A DNA stretch of 64,000 nt from Alcaligenaceae bacterium (GCA_013416435.1 JACCEN010000007.1:1-64000), one strand, 5' to 3'. Positions 39,349 to 49,965 are shown, counted from the stretch's first letter. Notes: generated from the letters alone by a model not told the origin. Made by a program: numbers and translations.

Positions 39349-40847
39349 TGGCAAGCGATATGGCGTCTTCTAATTTTCCCTGGTTAACGCTCTCGATTTT
39401 CGTTCCCATTGTTGCGGGTCTGTTGGTGCTGCTGCTGGGCCGCGATGATCGGCCGGGCTTCACGCGCAAGATTTCGCTGATCGGAGCCGTCGCGGGATTT
39501 CTCGTCACCTTGCCGCTGTACACGGGCTTCAATCCCGATACGGCCGACATGCAGTTCGTCGAAAAGGCATCGTGGATCGAAACCTTTGCGGTCAACTACC
39601 ACCTCGGCATCGATGGCATTTCGCTCTGGTTCGTGCTGCTCACGGCCTTCATCACCATCATCGTGGTGCTTGCGGGCTGGGAAGTCATCACCAGCCGGAT
39701 CTCGCAGTACATGGCAGCCTTCCTGATTCTTTCGGGGCTGATGGTCGGCGTGTTCGCGGCGCTGGACGGCATGCTGTTCTATGTGTTCTTCGAAGCGACG
39801 CTCATTCCGATGTACCTGATCATCGGGGTATGGGGCGGCCCGAATCGCGTGTACGCGGCATTCAAGTTCTTCCTGTACACCTTGCTGGGTTCGCTGCTCA
39901 CACTCGTCGCTTTCATCTATTTGTGGCATTCCGCCGGCGGCTCGTTCGACATCCTCGCCTGGCATGGGCTCAAACTGGACTACACGCCCCAGATCCTGAT
40001 CTTCCTGGCCCTGCTTGCAGCGTTCGCCGTCAAGGTTCCCATGTGGCCGGTGCATACATGGTTGCCGGACGCGCACGTCGAGGCGCCCACCGGCGGTTCG
40101 GTCGTGCTGGCCGCCATCATGCTGAAGCTCGGCGCATACGGCTTCCTGCGGTTCTCGCTCCCGATCGCGCCCGACGCCTCGCAGAGCCTGGCCGGCATGA
40201 TGATCGCCCTGTCGCTCATCGCGGTCATCTACATTGGCCTGGTCGCCATCGTCCAGGACGACATGAAGAAGCTGGTGGCGTATTCATCGGTCGCCCACAT
40301 GGGCTTCGTGACGCTCGGCTTCTTCGTGTTCAACACGGCCGGCCTCGAGGGCGCCATCGTGCAGATGATCTCCCACGGCTTCGTGTCGGGCGCCATGTTC
40401 CTGTGCATCGGGGTACTGTACGATCGCCTGCACACGCGCCGCATCGACGACTATGGCGGCGTCATCAACGTCATGCCGCGCTTCGTCACGTATTTCGTGC
40501 TGTTTTCCATGGCCAATGCCGGCCTGCCGGCGACCAGCGGATTCGTGGGCGAGTTCACCGTCATCATGGGTGCGGTGGAATACAACTTCTGGATAGGCCT
40601 TCTGGCTGCAACCTCGCTCATCCTCGGTGCGTCCTATTCGCTCTGGATGCTCAAGCGCGTGGCTTTCGGCGACATCGCCAATGATGCGGTGCGCAGCATG
40701 AGCGACCTCAGCCGGCGCGAGTTCTTCATCCTGGGTGTCATGGCCATCGCGGTGCTTTACATGGGTATCCATCCGAAACCGTTTACAGATGTCATGCATG
40801 TGTCGGTGCAGGCCTTGTTGCAGCACGTCTCTATCTCGAAACTGTAG
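39348..40847 (+). CDS. nuoM: NADH-quinone oxidoreductase subunit M
   Basis: This 499-residue antiporter-like subunit has FEATLIPMYLIIGVWGG with the key Glu, AFAVKVPMWPVHTWLPDAH with the key Lys, and VAYSSVAHMGFVTLG. It forms one of the three proton channels of the membrane arm. Confidence 0.97.
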
Positions 40848-40859
40848 ACCTGAAATACT

Positions 40860-42344
40860 ATGCAAAATCCATTTGACTTCGCTTTGGCTACGCCCGAGAT
40901 TTCGCTGTTGATCATGGCCTGCGCCATCTTGCTGGTCGACGCATTCAACAAGACCGAGTCTCGCCATACGACCTTCACGCTGAGCATCGGCGCCATGCTC
41001 GTGCTGACGGTGATTTCCTTGTGGCAATGGGGCGCCGGCGTGCGGGGCAACTCCTTCGGCGGCCTGTATGTCGTCGACGATCTCGCGCATTTCCTGAAGG
41101 TGCTGTCTTATATCGCAGTGGCGGCCACCATGATCTACGGCCGCGAGTATTCCGAGCGCCGCGACATGGTCAAGAATGGCGGCGAACTATACTGCCTGGC
41201 GCTCTTCGCCTTGCTCGGGCAGATGATCATGATCTCCGCCGGCAGCATGCTCACGGTCTATCTGGGCGTTGAGCTGATGTCCTTCGCCCTGTATGCGCTG
41301 GTTGCGCTGCGCCGCGATCACATCAAGGCCACGGAAGCCGCCATGAAGTACTTTGTGCTGGGCGCACTGGCGTCGGGCGTGTTGCTGTACGGCATGTCCA
41401 TGATCTATGGCGCGACCGGCCAGCTCGACATGCGCCTGATCGCCCAGGTCATCAACAGCGGCAATGCCGAGCGCCTGCCACTGGTCTTCGGCGTGGTGTT
41501 CATCGTCTCCGGCCTGGCGTTCAAGCTGACCGCAGCGCCATTCCATATGTGGACTCCCGACGTCTATCAGGGCGCACCGACCTCCGTCACCTTGATCGTC
41601 GGCGCCGCGCCCAAGCTGGCGGCTTTCGCCATCACGCTGCGCCTGCTGATCGAAGGCCTGCACGGTATTGCCATCGACTGGCAGCCCATGCTGCTCGTGA
41701 TGGCCGTCCTGTCGCTGGCCATCGGCAACCTGGCCGCCATCATGCAATCCAATTTCAAGCGCATGCTGGCCTATTCGACGATCTCGCACATGGGCTTCGT
41801 GTTCCTGGGCCTGCTGTCGGGCGTCGTGGAAGGGCAGGCGGTCGCGGCTGGCTCGGCATACGGTTCGGCGCTGTTCTACGTGGTCATCTACGTCCTGACC
41901 ACGCTGGTCACTTTCGGCCTGATCCTGCTCTTGAGCCGAGAAGGTTTCGAGTGCGAAGAGATCTCCGACCTGAAGGGCCTGAATCGCCGCAATCCGGTAC
42001 TGGCCGGGCTGTTGCTGGTCTCCATGTTTTCGCTGACGGGCATTCCGCCGCTGGCGGGCTTCTACGCTAAGCTGGCGGTGCTGCAGGCGCTGATCGGTGC
42101 GGGCTACATTGCCATGGCGGTGGTCGCGGTGCTGTTTTCGCTGATTGGCGCCTTCTACTACTTGCGCGTGGTCAAGGTTGCATACTTCGACGAGCCCGAA
42201 GGCGAACTGGTTCCGGTCAATACCGGCATCGTCACCAACGGCCTGATGTCTCTCAATGGCCTTCTGGTCCTTGCGCTGGGCATATTGCCGGGTGGTCTCA
42301 TGGCGTTGTGCGTCCGGGTCATCGAGAGCTCCTTGAAGTTCTGA
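40860..42344 (+). CDS. nuoN: NADH-quinone oxidoreductase subunit N
   Basis: This 494-residue antiporter-like subunit has [40 protein letters not shown] (key Lys) and [16 protein letters not shown]. It is the last structural gene of complex I, ending 4 bp before the DUF2818 gene. Confidence 0.97.
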   Translation: MQNPFDFALATPEISLLIMACAILLVDAFNKTESRHTTFTLSIGAMLVLTVISLWQWGAGVRGNSFGGLYVVDDLAHFLKVLSYIAVAATMIYGREYSERRDMVKNGGELYCLALFALLGQMIMISAGSMLTVYLGVELMSFALYALVALRRDHIKATEAAMKYFVLGALASGVLLYGMSMIYGATGQLDMRLIAQVINSGNAERLPLVFGVVFIVSGLAFKLTAAPFHMWTPDVYQGAPTSVTLIVGAAPKLAAFAITLRLLIEGLHGIAIDWQPMLLVMAVLSLAIGNLAAIMQSNFKRMLAYSTISHMGFVFLGLLSGVVEGQAVAAGSAYGSALFYVVIYVLTTLVTFGLILLLSREGFECEEISDLKGLNRRNPVLAGLLLVSMFSLTGIPPLAGFYAKLAVLQALIGAGYIAMAVVAVLFSLIGAFYYLRVVKVAYFDEPEGELVPVNTGIVTNGLMSLNGLLVLALGILPGGLMALCVRVIESSLKF

Positions 42345-42348
42345 TCGC

Positions 42349-42912
42349 ATGACACAGGCATTTGCGATCTGGTTCCTGATCGGCCTTTCGCTCCTGGCGG
42401 CGAACCTGCCTTTCGTCCTGAGGCGCCCGATGCTGGCGCTGCCCTGGGCGCAGGCAGGCGAACCGCCGCGCCCCGCTTGGCGGAATCTGCTGGAATCACT
42501 GGTTTTTTTCGCTGCCCTAGCCGGCCTGGCTTATGGTGGATACACGCTCCTTGCGGGTGCTTTCTTCATGGCGTCCGACGCGGCATCGGTCGCCCTGTTC
42601 ACGATCAAGCTGCTGGCTGTCGTCGGCATTGCGATCGCGCTGCTCGCCTATCCCGGCTGGCGCAACCGGGGCCGTCAGGCGGACAAATCCTTTTTCTCGA
42701 GCCTGCTCGAGGTATTGGTGCTCTACGTCCTGGTGGGCGCCATGGGCTTTGGATTCGAAGCCAATATGGGCAATCTGTTTCCCAAGCAGTGGGAGTTCTT
42801 TGCCATCACCCTCAGCCTGTTCCTGGTGCTGGGGTATCCAGGGTTCGTTTTCCGCTATCTGATGCGCCGGCGCAAGCCTGGCAAGGCTGCGGTTTCGGCC
42901 GCAGCACATTGA
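42349..42912 (+). CDS. DUF2818-family membrane protein, enlarged form
   Basis: This 187-residue membrane protein directly follows nuoN, the usual place of DUF2818 in betaproteobacteria. The N-terminal IWFLIGLSLLAANLPFVLRR and the C-terminal LLEVLVLYVLVGAMGFGFEA with PKQWEFFAITLSLFLVLGYP match that family. DUF2818 is normally close to 100 residues. Here about 75 extra residues with two more predicted helices separate the two conserved parts, and WRNLLESLVFF looks like a second copy of FFSSLLEVLVLY. Its role is unknown; co-transcription suggests help in complex I assembly or stability. Confidence 0.72.
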   Translation: MTQAFAIWFLIGLSLLAANLPFVLRRPMLALPWAQAGEPPRPAWRNLLESLVFFAALAGLAYGGYTLLAGAFFMASDAASVALFTIKLLAVVGIAIALLAYPGWRNRGRQADKSFFSSLLEVLVLYVLVGAMGFGFEANMGNLFPKQWEFFAITLSLFLVLGYPGFVFRYLMRRRKPGKAAVSAAAH

Positions 42913-42913
42913 C

Positions 42914-43759
42914 ATGACACATCTCATTCTGCAGGCGCCCAATCTGGTCGCTTCCAACATCGAAAAAATCGCCGCCATCGCCAGCGCCGGCGGGGTGCAG
43001 GAGCTCGGCAACACGGCGGTCCGCCTGCTGGATGTCGACCCTGACGTACGGCCTGAAGTGCAGGCATGCTGCGACGCGTTCGGCATGGACTACGCTTTCT
43101 TCGATCAGATTGCGCGCTTGCGCGACTGCAGGATACTGGCGATGGACATGGACTCCACGCTGGTGAACATCGAATGCATCGACGAGATCGCCGACTTAGC
43201 CGGACGCAAGGCCGAGGTGTCCGCCATCACCGAGGCGGCGATGCGCGGCGAGATCAAGGATTTCGCCGAAAGCCTGAGGCGCCGGGTGGCCTTGCTGGAG
43301 GGCGTCGATGCCACGGCGCTTGAAAGGGTTTATGAAGAACGCCTGCGCCTGAATCCCGGCGCGGAGAACCTGATCGCGACGGCGCGCCGATACGGTCTGA
43401 AGGTTCTGCTCGTGTCGGGAGGATTTACCTTCTTCACCGAAAGGCTCAAGGCCCGCCTGGACATGGACGCCTGCCATGCGAACGTGCTGGAAGTCAGCGG
43501 CGGCAAGCTTTCCGGCCGCGTCCACGGCGACATCGTCGACGCCCAGGGCAAGGCGGCGCGCCTGGCGTCGCTGGCCCAGGAGCTTGGTGCGACGTCCGAC
43601 CAGATCATCGCCGTGGGTGACGGCGCCAACGATCTGAAGATGATGGCGCTGGCCAAGTATTCCGTCGCCTATCGAGCCAAGCCGGTCGTGCGCGAGCAGG
43701 CCAATTATGCGCTCAACGTCAGCCCGCTGGACGCCATCCTGAACTGGTTCCGGATGTAG
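42914..43759 (+). CDS. serB: Phosphoserine phosphatase SerB
   Basis: This 281-residue HAD phosphatase catalyses the last step of serine synthesis. The nucleophile motif DMDSTLV (Asp78 and Asp80), the segment NIECIDEIADLAG, LLVSGGFTFFTERL and VGDGANDLKMM are all present. An N-terminal ACT-like region precedes the core. It begins 1 bp after the DUF2818 stop and may be read from the nuo transcript. Three palindromic repeat copies fill the gap to the convergent mfd gene. Confidence 0.95.
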   Translation: MTHLILQAPNLVASNIEKIAAIASAGGVQELGNTAVRLLDVDPDVRPEVQACCDAFGMDYAFFDQIARLRDCRILAMDMDSTLVNIECIDEIADLAGRKAEVSAITEAAMRGEIKDFAESLRRRVALLEGVDATALERVYEERLRLNPGAENLIATARRYGLKVLLVSGGFTFFTERLKARLDMDACHANVLEVSGGKLSGRVHGDIVDAQGKAARLASLAQELGATSDQIIAVGDGANDLKMMALAKYSVAYRAKPVVREQANYALNVSPLDAILNWFRM

Positions 43760-43761
43760 GA

Positions 43762-43886
43762 GGGGTCGGACCCCATGCGGGGTCCGACCCCGTCAGTCAA
43801 ATCAGCTGGGGTCAGACCCAACAATCAGCTGGGGTCAGACCCCGCATGGGGTCTGACCCCTCAAAGACTCGCCGGGGTCTGACCCC
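43762..43886. repeat. Palindromic GGGGTCNGACCCC repeats, cluster C (serB/mfd convergent gap)
   Basis: Full 30-bp copies occur at 43762-43791 (units with G/C at the centre, spacer ATGC) and 43831-43860 (A/T centre, spacer GCAT). Single units or near-units occur at 43808-43819 and 43874-43886. Nearly the whole gap is made of this element. There is no U-tract next to any stem, so they are not standard terminators. Confidence 0.93.
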
Positions 43887-43895
43887 TTGAATCCT

Positions 43896-46800
43896 TCAAG
43901 CGAGCGCGCGCAACACGTTGCGCACGGCGTCGATGCGGGCGGAAACTTGTTGTCCCTGCTTGATCTCCACCTTGAGCTTGTCCTGGCCGGCCAGTTTCAC
44001 GTCCTTTCTCTTTTGCACCAATTCGATGATGCGCAGCGGATCGACGCTGGGCTTGGCCGAGAACTGGATCATGGCCTGGTTTTCGCTCGCGTCGATCTTG
44101 ACCACACCCAGCGGTTCGCCGCTCAAGCGCAGGCGATGGGTGGCAAGCAGCGTCTGCGCCGCTTCGGGCAATTTCCCGTAGCGGTCTATCAGCTCTTCCT
44201 GGATGGCGATCATGTCGTCTTCATGGCGAGCATGGGAGAGCTTCTTGTACATGCCCAGCCGGGCATGCACATCGGGGCAGTAATCGGGTGGCAGGAGGGC
44301 GGATGCATGCAGGTTGACTTCGCACAGTGAGGAAAAGGGCGAATCCAGATCCGGCTCTTCGCCGGACTTGAGTGCTCGCACCGCAGCGTTGAGCATGTCG
44401 GAGTACATGGAAAATCCGACTTCCTGGATATTGCCGGACTGAGATTCCCCCAGCACTTCCCCGGTGCCGCGGATCTCCAGGTCGTGCATGGCGAGGAAGA
44501 AGCCTGCACCCAGTTCTTCCATCGCCTGGATGGCCTCCAGGCGTTTCTTGGCGTTCGACGTCATGGCGTCCTCGCCGGGTGTCAGCAGGTAAGCATAGGC
44601 TTGATGGTGGGACCGGCCGACGCGGCCCCGCAATTGATGCAGCTGGGCCAGCCCGAGCTTGTCCGCCCGGTGTATGACGATGGTGTTTGCCGTGGGAACG
44701 TCGATTCCGGTTTCGATGATGGTCGTGCACAGCAGCACGTTGAAACGCTGCTGGTAGAAGCCTTTCATGACTTCTTCCAGCTCGCGCTCCGGCATCTGCC
44801 CATGCGCGACCGCGATGCGGGCCTCGGGGACGAGTTCTTCCAGCTTGGCGCGCCGGTTATGGATGGTCTCGACCTCGTTGTGCAGGAAATATACCTGGCC
44901 CCCGCGCTTGAGCTCGCGGAGCAGCGCCTCGCGTATCGTGCTGCCGTCCTCGCGCCGGACGAAGGTCTTGATGGCCAGGCGTTTTTGCGGCGCGGTGGCG
45001 ATCACCGAGAAGTCGCGTATGCCTTCCAGCGACATGCCCAGCGTGCGGGGAATGGGAGTGGCCGTCAGCGTGAGCACGTCTACCTCGGCCCTCAGCGTCT
45101 TCAGTGCTTCCTTCTGGCGGACGCCGAAACGGTGCTCTTCGTCGATGATGACGAGTCCGAGATCCTTGAACTTCACGTCCTTCGACAGAATCTTGTGCGT
45201 GCCGATGACGATGTCCACGCTGCCTTTGTTGATGCCTTCCACCGCCGCGCTGATCTCCTTGCCCGAGCGGAAGCGTGATAATTCCACGACCTTGACCGGC
45301 CAGTCCGCGAAGCGGTCGGCAAACGTCTGGGCATGCTGCTCGGCCAGCAGGGTGGTGGGGCAGAGCAGGGCGACCTGCTTGCCATTGAGCACCGCGATGA
45401 AGGCAGCGCGCAGTGCGACTTCCGTCTTGCCGAATCCCACGTCTCCGCAGACCAGCCTGTCCATGGGTTGGCCAGACGTCATATCGCCGATGACCGCTTC
45501 GATGGCTGCCGCCTGGTCTGGAGTTTCCTCGAAGCCGAAGCCTTCCGCAAAGGCTTGGTAATCATTGGGCGCCACTTTGTAGCGGTAGCCGTCGCGGGCG
45601 GCGCGCTGTGCATACAGCGCCAGCAGTTCCGCAGCGGCGTCGCGCACTTGCCTGGCCGCTTTGCGGCGCGCCTTGTCCCACTGGCCCGAACCAAGCTGAT
45701 GCAGCGGCGCGTTCTCGGGATCGGCTCCGCTGTAGCGGGCGATGACGTGCAGCTGAGACACCGGAACGTACAAGGTGCTGCCGGTGGCGTACTCGAGATG
45801 CAGGAACTCCATGGGCCCTTCGCCAAGGTCCATCTCGACCAGCCCGCAATACCGGCCTATGCCATGCTGGGCATGGACCACCGGGTCGCCCTCGCGCAAT
45901 TCCGACAGATCGCGCACCATGGCTTCGACGTCGCTGCTGGCCTGCTGGGCACGCTTTCCGCGACGCAGCGTCCTTGCCTGTGTCGGATAAAGATTGTTCT
46001 CCGTCAGCAGCGTCAGGCCCTGCTCGGCAAGCCCGAAGCCGTTGGTCAGAGGCGCAGTGACGAGTGCGAAGCGTGTGGCGGATTCAAGGGCCTCCTGCAG
46101 CGATTCGCTCGGTGAATCGGGCCGGATGCCGAACTCCGCCAGCATTTGCATCAGCGTTTCGCGCCGCCCCGGCGAGTCGGCGCACAGCACGACTTTGCTG
46201 CGGCCCTGTCCCAAAAGCATGCGCAAATTGGCGAGCGGGTCGTCCGCGCGCCGCGCGACCGCCACGTCCGGGGCCTGGAAGAAGTCCGGATGGGGCTCTC
46301 CCGCAACAAGCGCCAGCCTGGGGAAGGACTTGAGACGGGTGAAGAGATCTTCCTCATCGAGGAACAACTGGCCGGGCGGCAGGACGGGGCGCTCCCGATC
46401 ACTCTTGAAGAATTGATAGCGGCTGTGCGTGTCGGCGGCGAATCGCTGTATGGCCTGATTGATGTCCCCCAGCGTCACGGTGACGGCTTGTTCAGGCAGG
46501 TAGTCGAACAGCGTGGCCGTGCCTTCGAAGAACAGCGGCAGATAATATTCGACGCCCGCGAAGGCAATGCCGTTGCCGATGTCCTTGTAAGGCAGTGCGC
46601 GCGAGGGGTCGCCTTCGAAGATCTCCCGGAACCGGGCGCGGAACTGGTTGCGCGCCGATTCGTCCATCGGAAACTCGCGCCCCGGCAGTAGCTGGATTTC
46701 CTTTACCGGATAAAGGCTGCGCTGCGTATCCACGTCGAAGCTGCGGATGGATTCGATCTCGTCGTCGAAGAGATCCAGCCGGTAAGGCAGGACCGAACCC

Positions 46801-47354
46801 ATGGGGAAGAGGTCGATCAGCCCTCCGCGGATGCAGAACTCTCCGGGCGCGGTCACCTGCGTGACATGGGTATAGTTGGCCAGGGTAAGCTGGCGCCGCA
46901 GGCCCTCTTCGTCCAGCTTGTCGCCCTGCCTGAACGAGAAGGTATAGGCGGCGAGAAAGTCGGGCGGAGCCAGCCGGTACAAGGCCGTGGTGACCGGGAC
47001 CGTAAGGATGTCCACCGCATTTTGCATCAGTGCATGCAGCGTGCGCAGGCGTTCCGAAATCAAGTCCTGGTGCGGGGAAAAACTGTCGTAGGGCAGGGTT
47101 TCCCAGTCGGGCATCTGCCTGACGCGCAGATCCGGCGCAAACATTACGATTTCATCGGCCAGCCTTTGGGCGGTCAAAGGATCGGCGCAGAGCACGACGA
47201 TCGTCTGCCCGGCCTGCTGGGCAAGATCCGCGAGCAGCCAGGCGTCGCCGGAGCCGGGTGGCAGCGCTTGCGCATGTCTTTGCCCGGGGCGCAGTGCGGC
47301 CAGTACGGTTTTGGTCGAGGGAAGGGTCAAAAGAGAGGAAGATTCTGTAGCCAT
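43896..47354 (-). CDS. mfd: Transcription-repair coupling factor Mfd
   Basis: This translocase of about 1152 residues removes stalled RNA polymerase and recruits UvrA. The order is a degenerate UvrB-like N-terminus (LRQMPDWETLPYDSFSPH), the RNAP-interacting domain (LREGDPVVHAQHGIGRYCGL), then superfamily 2 motor motifs: Walker A CGDVGFGKTEVALRAAF, DEEH box VIIDEEHRFG, TATPIPRTL, and LHQLRGRVGRSHHQAYAYL. The ATG at 47354 has a weak AAGG upstream; another ATG at 47366 would add four residues. It is divergent from ispD with a short gap. Confidence 0.95.
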   Translation of the reverse strand: MATESSSLLTLPSTKTVLAALRPGQRHAQALPPGSGDAWLLADLAQQAGQTIVVLCADPLTAQRLADEIVMFAPDLRVRQMPDWETLPYDSFSPHQDLISERLRTLHALMQNAVDILTVPVTTALYRLAPPDFLAAYTFSFRQGDKLDEEGLRRQLTLANYTHVTQVTAPGEFCIRGGLIDLFPMGSVLPYRLDLFDDEIESIRSFDVDTQRSLYPVKEIQLLPGREFPMDESARNQFRARFREIFEGDPSRALPYKDIGNGIAFAGVEYYLPLFFEGTATLFDYLPEQAVTVTLGDINQAIQRFAADTHSRYQFFKSDRERPVLPPGQLFLDEEDLFTRLKSFPRLALVAGEPHPDFFQAPDVAVARRADDPLANLRMLLGQGRSKVVLCADSPGRRETLMQMLAEFGIRPDSPSESLQEALESATRFALVTAPLTNGFGLAEQGLTLLTENNLYPTQARTLRRGKRAQQASSDVEAMVRDLSELREGDPVVHAQHGIGRYCGLVEMDLGEGPMEFLHLEYATGSTLYVPVSQLHVIARYSGADPENAPLHQLGSGQWDKARRKAARQVRDAAAELLALYAQRAARDGYRYKVAPNDYQAFAEGFGFEETPDQAAAIEAVIGDMTSGQPMDRLVCGDVGFGKTEVALRAAFIAVLNGKQVALLCPTTLLAEQHAQTFADRFADWPVKVVELSRFRSGKEISAAVEGINKGSVDIVIGTHKILSKDVKFKDLGLVIIDEEHRFGVRQKEALKTLRAEVDVLTLTATPIPRTLGMSLEGIRDFSVIATAPQKRLAIKTFVRREDGSTIREALLRELKRGGQVYFLHNEVETIHNRRAKLEELVPEARIAVAHGQMPERELEEVMKGFYQQRFNVLLCTTIIETGIDVPTANTIVIHRADKLGLAQLHQLRGRVGRSHHQAYAYLLTPGEDAMTSNAKKRLEAIQAMEELGAGFFLAMHDLEIRGTGEVLGESQSGNIQEVGFSMYSDMLNAAVRALKSGEEPDLDSPFSSLCEVNLHASALLPPDYCPDVHARLGMYKKLSHARHEDDMIAIQEELIDRYGKLPEAAQTLLATHRLRLSGEPLGVVKIDASENQAMIQFSAKPSVDPLRIIELVQKRKDVKLAGQDKLKVEIKQGQQVSARIDAVRNVLRALA

Positions 47355-47383
47355 GTAGCCTTGCATTATAAAATGCCTTTCCT

Positions 47384-48163
47384 ATGGAAAAGAAACTGAT
47401 TGCCATCGTCCCCGCAGCGGGCATCGGCGCGCGCGCGCAGGCTGCCGGGTCTGATGCGAGGCCCCCTCTGCCCAAGCAATATCGTCCGCTCAAGGGCGAG
47501 CCCATGCTGCGCTGGGCGGTGAAGGCCTTGCTTCGCGATCCGCGCATACATCAGGTGAGGGTGGCCGTGGCGCCGCAGGACACCTGGGCGGAGGCGGCAC
47601 TCTCCGGCCTGCCTCGCACGGTATGGAGGGCTTGCGGCGGGCCAAGCCGGGCCGATACCGTCCGGGCGGCCATCGAAGACGCCGGGCTCCGCCCCGATGA
47701 CTGGGTGCTGGTCCATGATGCCGCACGGCCGGGCTTGCCGGCGGGTGCGCTGGCCCGTTTGCTGGATCACTGCCTGGCGCTGGATGCTGGAGGATTGCTG
47801 GCGCTGCCGGTGGCGGATACGGTCAAGCGAGCGGCCGACGTGGCGAATCTGCCTGCCGCAACCGATGGCGACGCGCTGACAGTTGTGCCGCATGCCGAGG
47901 CAACCGTACCGCGCGACGGGCTGTGGCTGGCTCAGACGCCTCAGATGTTTCCCGCGGGGCTGTTGCTGGCCGCCCTGCGCCAGGCGGCTGTCGATTCGGC
48001 GGAAATCACTGACGAAGCCTCCGCGCTGGAGCGCCTGGGATACCAGCCCTGCCTGGTGCCGGGCTCTGCGCGGAATTTCAAGGTGACTTGGCCCGAGGAT
48101 TTCGATTTGATGGAAAAATGGCTACCGGACTCGCCAATTTCGGCGTCGACAGGCCCGGAATAG
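47384..48163 (+). CDS. ispD: 2-C-methyl-D-erythritol 4-phosphate cytidylyltransferase
   Basis: This 259-residue enzyme of the MEP isoprenoid pathway couples MEP to CTP. The nucleotide-binding PAAGIGAR and [18 protein letters not shown] and the C-terminal [14 protein letters not shown] are the family signatures. A short insertion ([10 protein letters not shown]) sits in the first loop. It lies 22 bp before ispF, the usual pair. Confidence 0.95.
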   Translation: MEKKLIAIVPAAGIGARAQAAGSDARPPLPKQYRPLKGEPMLRWAVKALLRDPRIHQVRVAVAPQDTWAEAALSGLPRTVWRACGGPSRADTVRAAIEDAGLRPDDWVLVHDAARPGLPAGALARLLDHCLALDAGGLLALPVADTVKRAADVANLPAATDGDALTVVPHAEATVPRDGLWLAQTPQMFPAGLLLAALRQAAVDSAEITDEASALERLGYQPCLVPGSARNFKVTWPEDFDLMEKWLPDSPISASTGPE

Positions 48164-48185
48164 CCGCTTGAACAAGGAAGCAGTA

Positions 48186-48674
48186 ATGGATTTCCCATTT
48201 CGTGTAGGACAAGGATTCGATGTGCATGCGCTGGTCGAGGGGCGGCCCTTGATCATCGGCGGGGTGAGCATTCCGCACGACCGGGGCCTGCAGGGCCACT
48301 CCGATGCGGACGTCCTGCTGCATGCGATCACCGACGCCATCCTGGGGGCAGCGGGCATGGGCGATATCGGGCGCCATTTCCCCGATACCGATCCGGCTTA
48401 CAAGGGCGCCGACAGTCGGGTCCTGCTCCGGACGGCGATGCAGAAGCTGCGGGATGCGGGCTGGAAGGTGGTGAACGTGGATGCGACCATACACGCGCAA
48501 GCGCCCAAGATCGGCCCGCATGCGCCCGCCATGGCGGCCAATATCTCGGCCGACCTGGGGATGGATCCAGCCGATGTGAACATCAAGGCGAAAACCAATG
48601 AAGGATTGGGTTACCTGGGGCGCAAGGAAGGCATTGCGGCCACCGTGGTGGCCCTGCTGGCAAGAAAGGCCTGA
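48186..48674 (+). CDS. ispF: 2-C-methyl-D-erythritol 2,4-cyclodiphosphate synthase
   Basis: This 162-residue trimeric zinc enzyme of the MEP pathway has [12 protein letters not shown] (zinc Asp12 and His14), [30 protein letters not shown] and [14 protein letters not shown]. The ATG at 48186 follows AAGGAAG and gives the standard length. It is convergent with ahpD, 36 bp away. Confidence 0.97.
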   Translation: MDFPFRVGQGFDVHALVEGRPLIIGGVSIPHDRGLQGHSDADVLLHAITDAILGAAGMGDIGRHFPDTDPAYKGADSRVLLRTAMQKLRDAGWKVVNVDATIHAQAPKIGPHAPAMAANISADLGMDPADVNIKAKTNEGLGYLGRKEGIAATVVALLARKA

Positions 48675-48710
48675 CGGGCCTGCGCCGTCAGGTCCGGATT
48701 CGGCAGGGCG

Positions 48711-49229
48711 CTATTGCCCTTCTGCCGCGAGCGCCAGCGAGGCCGCATTGACGACTGCCGCAATCCGGCCTGCGTCGCGCAGCTGTTCTGTCGTGTAGCC
48801 GGCTTTTTTCAGATTCTGGTGATGCGAGCGCACGCAGAAATGACACTTTCCGACAATGGAAGCGGCCAGCGCGAAGAGCTCGAACCGGGCCTGCTCGATG
48901 CCGCCATGCGTGGCGTACGCGTTCATGCGCAATTGCGGCGGAAGCGTCTTGAGCTGCTCGTCGCCGGACATCTCCACGTAGGGATAGTAGGTATTGTTCA
49001 TGCCCATCAGGGCGGCGGCGGTCAGCACGCCGGTGGCGTCGGTATCCGAGAGGCCGGACCTGAAGGCGCGGACCAGGACCTGGCTGCGGGCGGCATAGGC
49101 GGCCGCCAGGGCGACGCCCACGGCGTCTTCGCGTTTCAGAGAAGAGCGCGCTATGGTGCCATCCAGATTCAGGCGGACGTCTTTCGCCCAGTCCGGGATC
49201 AAGCTTTTGATCGATGCAAGAAATTCCAT
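48711..49229 (-). CDS. ahpD: Alkyl hydroperoxide reductase AhpD
   Basis: This 172-residue all-helical carboxymuconolactone-decarboxylase-like protein has the redox CxxC KCHFCVRSHHQNL (Cys129, Cys132, His136), equivalent to mycobacterial AhpD. It re-reduces AhpC, encoded just upstream on the same strand. A hairpin terminator in the 112-bp gap suggests it gets less transcript than ahpC or has its own promoter. Confidence 0.93.
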   Translation of the reverse strand: MEFLASIKSLIPDWAKDVRLNLDGTIARSSLKREDAVGVALAAAYAARSQVLVRAFRSGLSDTDATGVLTAAALMGMNNTYYPYVEMSGDEQLKTLPPQLRMNAYATHGGIEQARFELFALAASIVGKCHFCVRSHHQNLKKAGYTTEQLRDAGRIAAVVNAASLALAAEGQ

Positions 49230-49255
49230 GATTCAGACCTGTATCATCGAAACAC

Positions 49256-49278
49256 AAAAAGCCCGGACCATGCCGGGC
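49256..49278 (-). terminator. Terminator or attenuator between ahpC and ahpD
   Basis: On the minus strand GCCCGG and CCGGGC (49261-49278) form a 6-bp stem followed by a T5 tract (complement of 49256-49260). A larger hairpin, GCCTGT/ACAGGC, at about 49285-49317 lies just upstream. Together they would end most ahpC transcripts and let some read through into ahpD. Confidence 0.65.
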
Positions 49279-49341
49279 CGGAGGCCTGTGCCGCCTGCTT
49301 GGCGGGCTTGACAGGCACCAGGCTTCAGCGCCCGGGCGGGC

Positions 49342-49890
49342 TTACAGCGTATCGCCGCCCAGACCCCGGTTGCAGGGGCAGAGCTCGTCGGTTTGCAGGC
49401 CATCCAGAATGCGCAGGATCTCTTCAGGATTGCGCCCGACGTTCAGATTATTCACCGATACGTGCTGGATGACGTTGTCGGGGTCGACGATGAAGGTGGC
49501 CCGCAGCGCCACGCCTTCCGTCTTTTCACGTATGCCCAATTGGTCTATCAGCGAACCGGTGGTGTCGCCGAACTGGTAATGGCCCAGCTTGCTGAGGTCG
49601 GTGTGTTCGCGCCGCCAGGCGAGCTTTACGAACTCGTTGTCGACCGAGCCGCCCATCAGTACGGCATCACGGTCTTCGAAATCCTGGACCAGGTTGTTGA
49701 AACCCACGATTTCCGTCGGGCAGACGAAAGTGAAATCCTTGGGATAGAAGTAGATGACCTTCCATTTGCCGGGAAAGGAGCTTTCGGTGATGTCTTCAAA
49801 CGCCGAGACGGCGTTTTCCTCGTGGTGATTGAAGCCTGGCTTGACACCGGCCACTTTGAAGGGTTCAAGTTTGTCGCCAACTGTTTTCAT
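49342..49890 (-). CDS. ahpC: Peroxiredoxin AhpC
   Basis: This 182-residue typical 2-Cys-type peroxiredoxin has peroxidatic Cys57 in DFTFVCPTEIVGF. Resolving cysteines are Cys171 and Cys173 in ELCPCNRG, the three-Cys layout of AhpD-dependent AhpC proteins. It reduces hydrogen and alkyl peroxides and peroxynitrite. The ATG at 49890 has a strong AGGAG; longer frames upstream are not family-like. No OxyR gene is adjacent. Confidence 0.95.
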   Translation of the reverse strand: MKTVGDKLEPFKVAGVKPGFNHHEENAVSAFEDITESSFPGKWKVIYFYPKDFTFVCPTEIVGFNNLVQDFEDRDAVLMGGSVDNEFVKLAWRREHTDLSKLGHYQFGDTTGSLIDQLGIREKTEGVALRATFIVDPDNVIQHVSVNNLNVGRNPEEILRILDGLQTDELCPCNRGLGGDTL

Positions 49891-49965
49891 CTGATCTCCT
49901 GAATTCGGGGAATAACAACCGTATGGTCGCACATGGCGGCGCAAAATTCCATGAGGTGGAGTTGG

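Noticed and set aside
43762-43886. Possible CRISPR array at the repeat clusters
   Set aside because: Spacing is irregular, copies are palindromes themselves, there are no unique spacers of constant length, and no cas genes are present.
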